Below, piece by piece: positions 60,855 through 64,000 of a DNA stretch of 64,000 nucleotides. This DNA comes from Vitreoscilla stercoraria DSM 513 (GTDB lineage: Bacteria; Pseudomonadota; Gammaproteobacteria; Burkholderiales; Neisseriaceae). Both the position numbers and the translations under genes were made by a program. Location: assembly GCF_000382305.1 (NCBI RefSeq), contig NZ_KB908021.1:1-64000 (forward strand), given 5' to 3'. Position 1 is the first letter of the stretch. Each line of letters starts with the position of its first letter. The notes under the pieces were generated by a model that worked only from the letters and a program-made list of their open reading frames with translations, searched no databases and was not told where the DNA came from.

Positions 60855-62378
60855 TCAATCTTCAGTGTTGTTTTTGTCTTTTTCTTTCTTGGCTTCGTCC
60901 AATTTTTTCTTGTCCATGCCTTTACCCATGGCTTCTTGATACGCGCTAGGGTCTTTGAGCAAAGACAAAGCTTTGGCCAATTGCTCGTCTTTGGCAGGGT
61001 TGGGAATGCGTGAACTTAAAATATCTTCGGTACTGTTTTTCTTGTCTTTGGATTTGTTTTTATCGTCTTTGTCAGCTGGCGTGACGCTGGATGTGTCACT
61101 GGCCGTTTTTACAGGTTCTTCATCGTATACGACAATGCCGCCTTTGTTTTCTTCACCACCATTTGGATTGGCAATGTGACCACGGTAATCGGCTTCACGG
61201 TATTCAACAGTACGGGTTTTGTCTTTGACTTCGACATCGGGCAAAATACCTTGCGCTTGAATCGAACGGTCGTTAGGCGTGTAATACAAAGACGTGGTCA
61301 ATTTGATGCCACCGCCATTGGACAACGGTAATACCGATTGCACCGAGCCTTTGCCAAACGATGGTGTGCCGACCAAAACCGCGCGTTTGTGGTCTTGCAA
61401 AGCACCTGCAACGATTTCAGAGGCAGAAGCTGAGCCTGAATTAATCAAAATCGTGATTGGAATGTCTTTTAAATTGGCAGGCAAACCCGCTAATGGGTCT
61501 TTGCTTTCACCCATAGCATAATCGTCTTGGGTGGCTTTGAGTTTCATGCCTTCTTTGCCATCGCGACCTTTGGTGCTGACAATTTTACTGCCTTCAGGCA
61601 AGAATGCTGCCGATACGCCTACCGCACCTGTGAGCAAACCACCAGGGTCATCACGCAAATCCAAAATCAAACCTTTGAGATTGCCTTTGTTTTCTTTGAC
61701 CAATTTTTGAATATTTTCATTGAGCAAGGCAACAGTCGGTTGTTGGAATTGAGTAATGCGCACATAACCAATGCCCGGTTCAAGCAAATGACTGCGCACG
61801 CTGCGTACTTTGATGACGGCACGGGTTAAATTCACGACAATTGGTTGAGTGGCATCTTTGCGTGACAAGGTCAAGGTGATTTTGGTATCAGGCTTGCCTC
61901 GCATCAATTTCACCGCTTCAGTCGTCGACATGCCACGGGTAGAGGTTTCGTTGATTTTGGTAATATAGTCGCCACTTCTGACACCCGCACGTTCAGCAGG
62001 CGTATCTTCAATAGGCGCAATGACTTTGATAAAGCCATCTTCAGAGCCGATTTCCATGCCCAAACCACCAAATTCGCCGCTCGTATTTTCTTTTAAATCG
62101 ACAAAATCTTTAGGCGACATGTAATCAGAGTGAGGGTCCAAACTGGAAACCATGCCTTGGATGGCACTTTCTAGCAATTTTTCATCATCGGTGACTTCAA
62201 CATAATTGGCCTTAATTTGACCATAAGCCTCAGCCCAAGTACGGATGCCTTGAACTGGCAAACTGTTTTTGTCTTGTTCGTTGGCAAAGCTTTGCACACT
62301 CAAGCTCAAGGCAATGCCTGTTAGAGTGCCAAAACCATAGATGGCGAGTTTTTTCGCAGTATTTTTTTGCTTTGTCAT
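60855..62378 (-). CDS. ctpA: S41 carboxy-terminal processing protease
   Basis: 507 residues. A membrane-anchoring or signal segment (about 10-32) is followed by a PDZ domain (about 80-165, GLGMEIGSEDGFIKVIAPIEDTPAERAGVRSGDYI) and the S41 protease core. The catalytic Ser lies in INSGSASASEIVAGAL and the Lys in SFGKGSVQ. The C-terminal 90 residues are highly charged (Lys/Asp/Glu repeats). It degrades or trims periplasmic proteins, often peptidoglycan hydrolases, which fits its place beside an EnvC homologue. ATG 62378 is chosen; ATG 62408 is possible. Confidence 0.9.
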   Translation of the reverse strand: MTKQKNTAKKLAIYGFGTLTGIALSLSVQSFANEQDKNSLPVQGIRTWAEAYGQIKANYVEVTDDEKLLESAIQGMVSSLDPHSDYMSPKDFVDLKENTSGEFGGLGMEIGSEDGFIKVIAPIEDTPAERAGVRSGDYITKINETSTRGMSTTEAVKLMRGKPDTKITLTLSRKDATQPIVVNLTRAVIKVRSVRSHLLEPGIGYVRITQFQQPTVALLNENIQKLVKENKGNLKGLILDLRDDPGGLLTGAVGVSAAFLPEGSKIVSTKGRDGKEGMKLKATQDDYAMGESKDPLAGLPANLKDIPITILINSGSASASEIVAGALQDHKRAVLVGTPSFGKGSVQSVLPLSNGGGIKLTTSLYYTPNDRSIQAQGILPDVEVKDKTRTVEYREADYRGHIANPNGGEENKGGIVVYDEEPVKTASDTSSVTPADKDDKNKSKDKKNSTEDILSSRIPNPAKDEQLAKALSLLKDPSAYQEAMGKGMDKKKLDEAKKEKDKNNTED

Positions 62379-62481
62379 TAAATTTTTACCATTCTTCAAC
62401 AAACTCATTCAGGGCATTAGCATATTCACTTTTGCCATAACAAACAACCACAGCGCAGTAAATGTTTGCTAAACAATGTTT

Positions 62482-63789
62482 TTAACCCACCCACGATAAA
62501 GGGTTCATCGCACGGGTTTGGTAGCGCACTTCAAAATATGTGCCTTGCTCACCGCTAGGCAAGCGACCGCTGCTGCCTATTCGTGCGCGCGAGGTAAGTT
62601 GTTCACCTGTACTCACTTGTATGGATGCCAAACCAGAATACACTGTCATGTAACCACCATCGTGATCGACAATCACCGTACTGCCATAGCCTTGCAGCGT
62701 TGCGGCATATACCACTTCGCCTTCGGCTACGGTGTGTACGCTTGCACCTTGATTTTGGATGAAAATGCCTTTCCAAGTGCCGCCTGAAGGACGTGCGCTG
62801 CCAAAGCGTCCTGTAATCATTCCCGTAGCAGGCAAGGCCATACGTCCTTGCATTTGGCTAAAGCGATGGCTAGGCGCACTGGCAGCCGTTTGGATAAAAG
62901 CGTTTGCATCCAAAGCCATGTCTTCGGCAGTCAAGCCGTGCTGAGTATTGGGAGTATTTAATTTGGGTAAAGTTTTGGGTTTGGTGGTAACAGCTTGATT
63001 GCTGACAACTTTAGGCAGTGTTTTTTTGATAACTTTGGGTTTGGCTGCTTGCTGTCGGTTCAGGCGAGCGAGCAAAGTTTGCAAGCGTTTTTCGTCTTGT
63101 TTTAAATCTTGAATGTGGGCTTGTTGTTTGGCAATATTGTTTTGCAAAACAGTGTGTTGTTTGGCTTGACCTTGACGTTGGCTTTGTAAGCGTTGATGTA
63201 CTTTAGTGCTTTGTTGTTGCAATTGTTGCAGTTTGGCATGTTCTGCGGCAATTTTTGTCTGTTGAGCGTCGATTTGCACCATGTGTTGCTTCAAATCGCG
63301 CAAAACCTGTTCATTGGCTTGGTGCAAATAACGCAAATAGGCAATATGGCGACCTTTTTGGTTGGGATTGCTGTTTTTGAGCAATAAAACCACCGCTTCA
63401 GGCTGCTTGTTTTTGTATTGGCTATTGAGCAAGCGTTGTGCTTGGGCTTTGTTGTGTTGGTTTTGGGTTTGCAATTGGGATAATTGCAATTGCAGTTGTG
63501 ACAATACTTCTGCTGATTGGCGTTGCTTGAGCGTCAGTTGCGCCAATTCATGGCTTGCCGCTTGCAGGGCGGTTTGGGTTTTTTGAATGTCGGTGTTGAG
63601 TTTTTTCTGCTCTTGTTTGTGTTCGCTGAGGGTTTGCTCAGCTTGTTTGAGCTCTTGCTGTACGGCTTGAACATCTTGACTGGCCTCAAGATTTTGCGCC
63701 GATGGCGCCGCCGTGTTTGCCCACAATGCCATGCTGGCACTCAGAGCAAACACAGAACCAAATAATGGAATCCATTTCATGCGGCGCAT
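62482..63789 (-). CDS. envC: Murein hydrolase activator, EnvC/NlpD-like M23 protein
   Basis: 435 residues. Signal peptide (to about residue 25), then a long Gln-rich coiled coil (about 38-250), a Lys/Pro/Thr linker, and a C-terminal LytM/M23 domain (about 325-435, GMITGRFGSARPSGGTWKGIFIQNQ, VHTVAEGEVVYA, GYGSTVIVDHDGGYMTVYSGL). The zinc ligands of active M23 enzymes are not all present (GIFI in place of GIDI; YSGL in place of YAHL), so it should activate amidases rather than cut peptidoglycan. It acts in cell separation. A uptake variant (GCGTCCTGTAAT, 62816-62827) lies inside. Confidence 0.9.
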   Translation of the reverse strand: MRRMKWIPLFGSVFALSASMALWANTAAPSAQNLEASQDVQAVQQELKQAEQTLSEHKQEQKKLNTDIQKTQTALQAASHELAQLTLKQRQSAEVLSQLQLQLSQLQTQNQHNKAQAQRLLNSQYKNKQPEAVVLLLKNSNPNQKGRHIAYLRYLHQANEQVLRDLKQHMVQIDAQQTKIAAEHAKLQQLQQQSTKVHQRLQSQRQGQAKQHTVLQNNIAKQQAHIQDLKQDEKRLQTLLARLNRQQAAKPKVIKKTLPKVVSNQAVTTKPKTLPKLNTPNTQHGLTAEDMALDANAFIQTAASAPSHRFSQMQGRMALPATGMITGRFGSARPSGGTWKGIFIQNQGASVHTVAEGEVVYAATLQGYGSTVIVDHDGGYMTVYSGLASIQVSTGEQLTSRARIGSSGRLPSGEQGTYFEVRYQTRAMNPLSWVG

Positions 63790-63805
63790 TACCTCAGGTT
63801 AAGGT

Positions 63806-64000
63806 TTAAGCAAATTGAATCAAGTTTTGACCGCTCATCTCAGCAGGTGGCGTCAAACCTGCCATCGCCAACAAAGTCGGCGCGATGTCTTTTAACGCAC
63901 CGCCTGTTTGAATCGTTGCAGGACGACCCACGTAAATGAATGGCACAGGTTGGGTGGTGTGTTGTGTGTGTGCTTGGCCATTGCCGTGGTCAAACATGTT
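63806..64000 (-). CDS. gpmI: 2,3-Bisphosphoglycerate-independent phosphoglycerate mutase, C-terminal part
   Basis: The last about 64 codons, cut by the window end. FDHGNGQAHTQHTTQPVPFIYVGRP matches the metal-binding DHGN and HT..PVPFI region of GpmI, and GGALKDIAPTLLAMAGLTPPAEMSG is its C-terminus. It interconverts 2- and 3-phosphoglycerate with Mn2+. It lies 16 bases upstream of envC in the same direction; the gpmI-envC order is common in proteobacteria. Confidence 0.9.
   Translation of the reverse strand, partial: NMFDHGNGQAHTQHTTQPVPFIYVGRPATIQTGGALKDIAPTLLAMAGLTPPAEMSGQNLIQFA

Noticed and set aside
1..64000. tRNA or rRNA genes
   Set aside because: No stretch with a tRNA-like T-arm motif and acceptor pairing, or rRNA-like sequence, was seen by eye; a covariance-model scan would settle it.

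Overview
The window looks like a low-GC (roughly mid-40s percent by eye) Gram-negative betaproteobacterium, most likely a member of the Neisseriaceae (Vitreoscilla-like is my guess; no marker here fixes the genus). The main clue is a 12-base word, GCGTCCTGTAAA, usually inside AAGCGTCCTGTAAA. I count 24 exact copies on the two strands and many one-base variants. It lies singly inside genes and, as inverted pairs, forms the hairpin at the end of eleven transcription units. This is how DNA uptake sequences (DUS) are arranged in Neisseriaceae, but the word matches no dialect I know.

Layout. 1-445: 3' end of an IS256-family element, inserted into the 3' end of a YkvI-like transporter gene (446-1511). 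1997-9904: a hydroxycinnamate (ferulate, p-coumarate, caffeate) degradation locus with a MarR regulator and MFS transporter on the minus strand, divergent from hydratase-lyase, vanillin-type dehydrogenase, CoA ligase, acyl-CoA dehydrogenase and a thioesterase; a palindromic operator candidate lies in the divergent promoter. 10084-11962: LysR regulator and EamA exporter. 12107-27351: housekeeping genes (DD-carboxypeptidase, ilvA, giant NAD-glutamate dehydrogenase, lolA, nadE, glutathione peroxidase, 4-hydroxyphenylpyruvate dioxygenase, an MdfA-like pump) and two unrecognised exported proteins. 27403-29802: a scrambled accessory patch with short tandem repeats, inverted-repeat units, a cupin dioxygenase, a 5'-truncated FUSC protein and a decayed gene. 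29870-40673: a stress and repair island with RtcB-PrfH behind what looks like a leader-peptide attenuator, an Anbu proteasome-like peptidase, and a five-gene operon (SWIM protein, DUF5691, MoxR AAA+ ATPase, DUF5682, VWA protein). 41082-46065: two tandem PotD/PotF-like lipoproteins, YaeQ, an I78-type inhibitor and an XRE-cupin regulator. 46156-52480: a gentisate operon (gentisate dioxygenase, 3-hydroxybenzoate 6-hydroxylase, maleylpyruvate isomerase, fumarylpyruvate hydrolase, AAHS transporter) with a divergent LysR regulator. 52602-64000: YaiI, HemG, GltD/GltB, a TfoX_C-TadA fusion, and the CtpA-EnvC-GpmI group cut by the window end.

Together the hydroxycinnamate and gentisate loci suggest a bacterium that uses plant-derived aromatic acids: the first would release vanillate, 4-hydroxybenzoate or protocatechuate plus acetyl-CoA, and the second would take 3-hydroxybenzoate to pyruvate and fumarate. 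The best candidates for under-described biology are the uptake-sequence dialect, the predicted attenuator of rtcB-prfH, and the SWIM/DUF5691/MoxR/DUF5682/VWA operon. No tRNA, rRNA or CRISPR array was seen.
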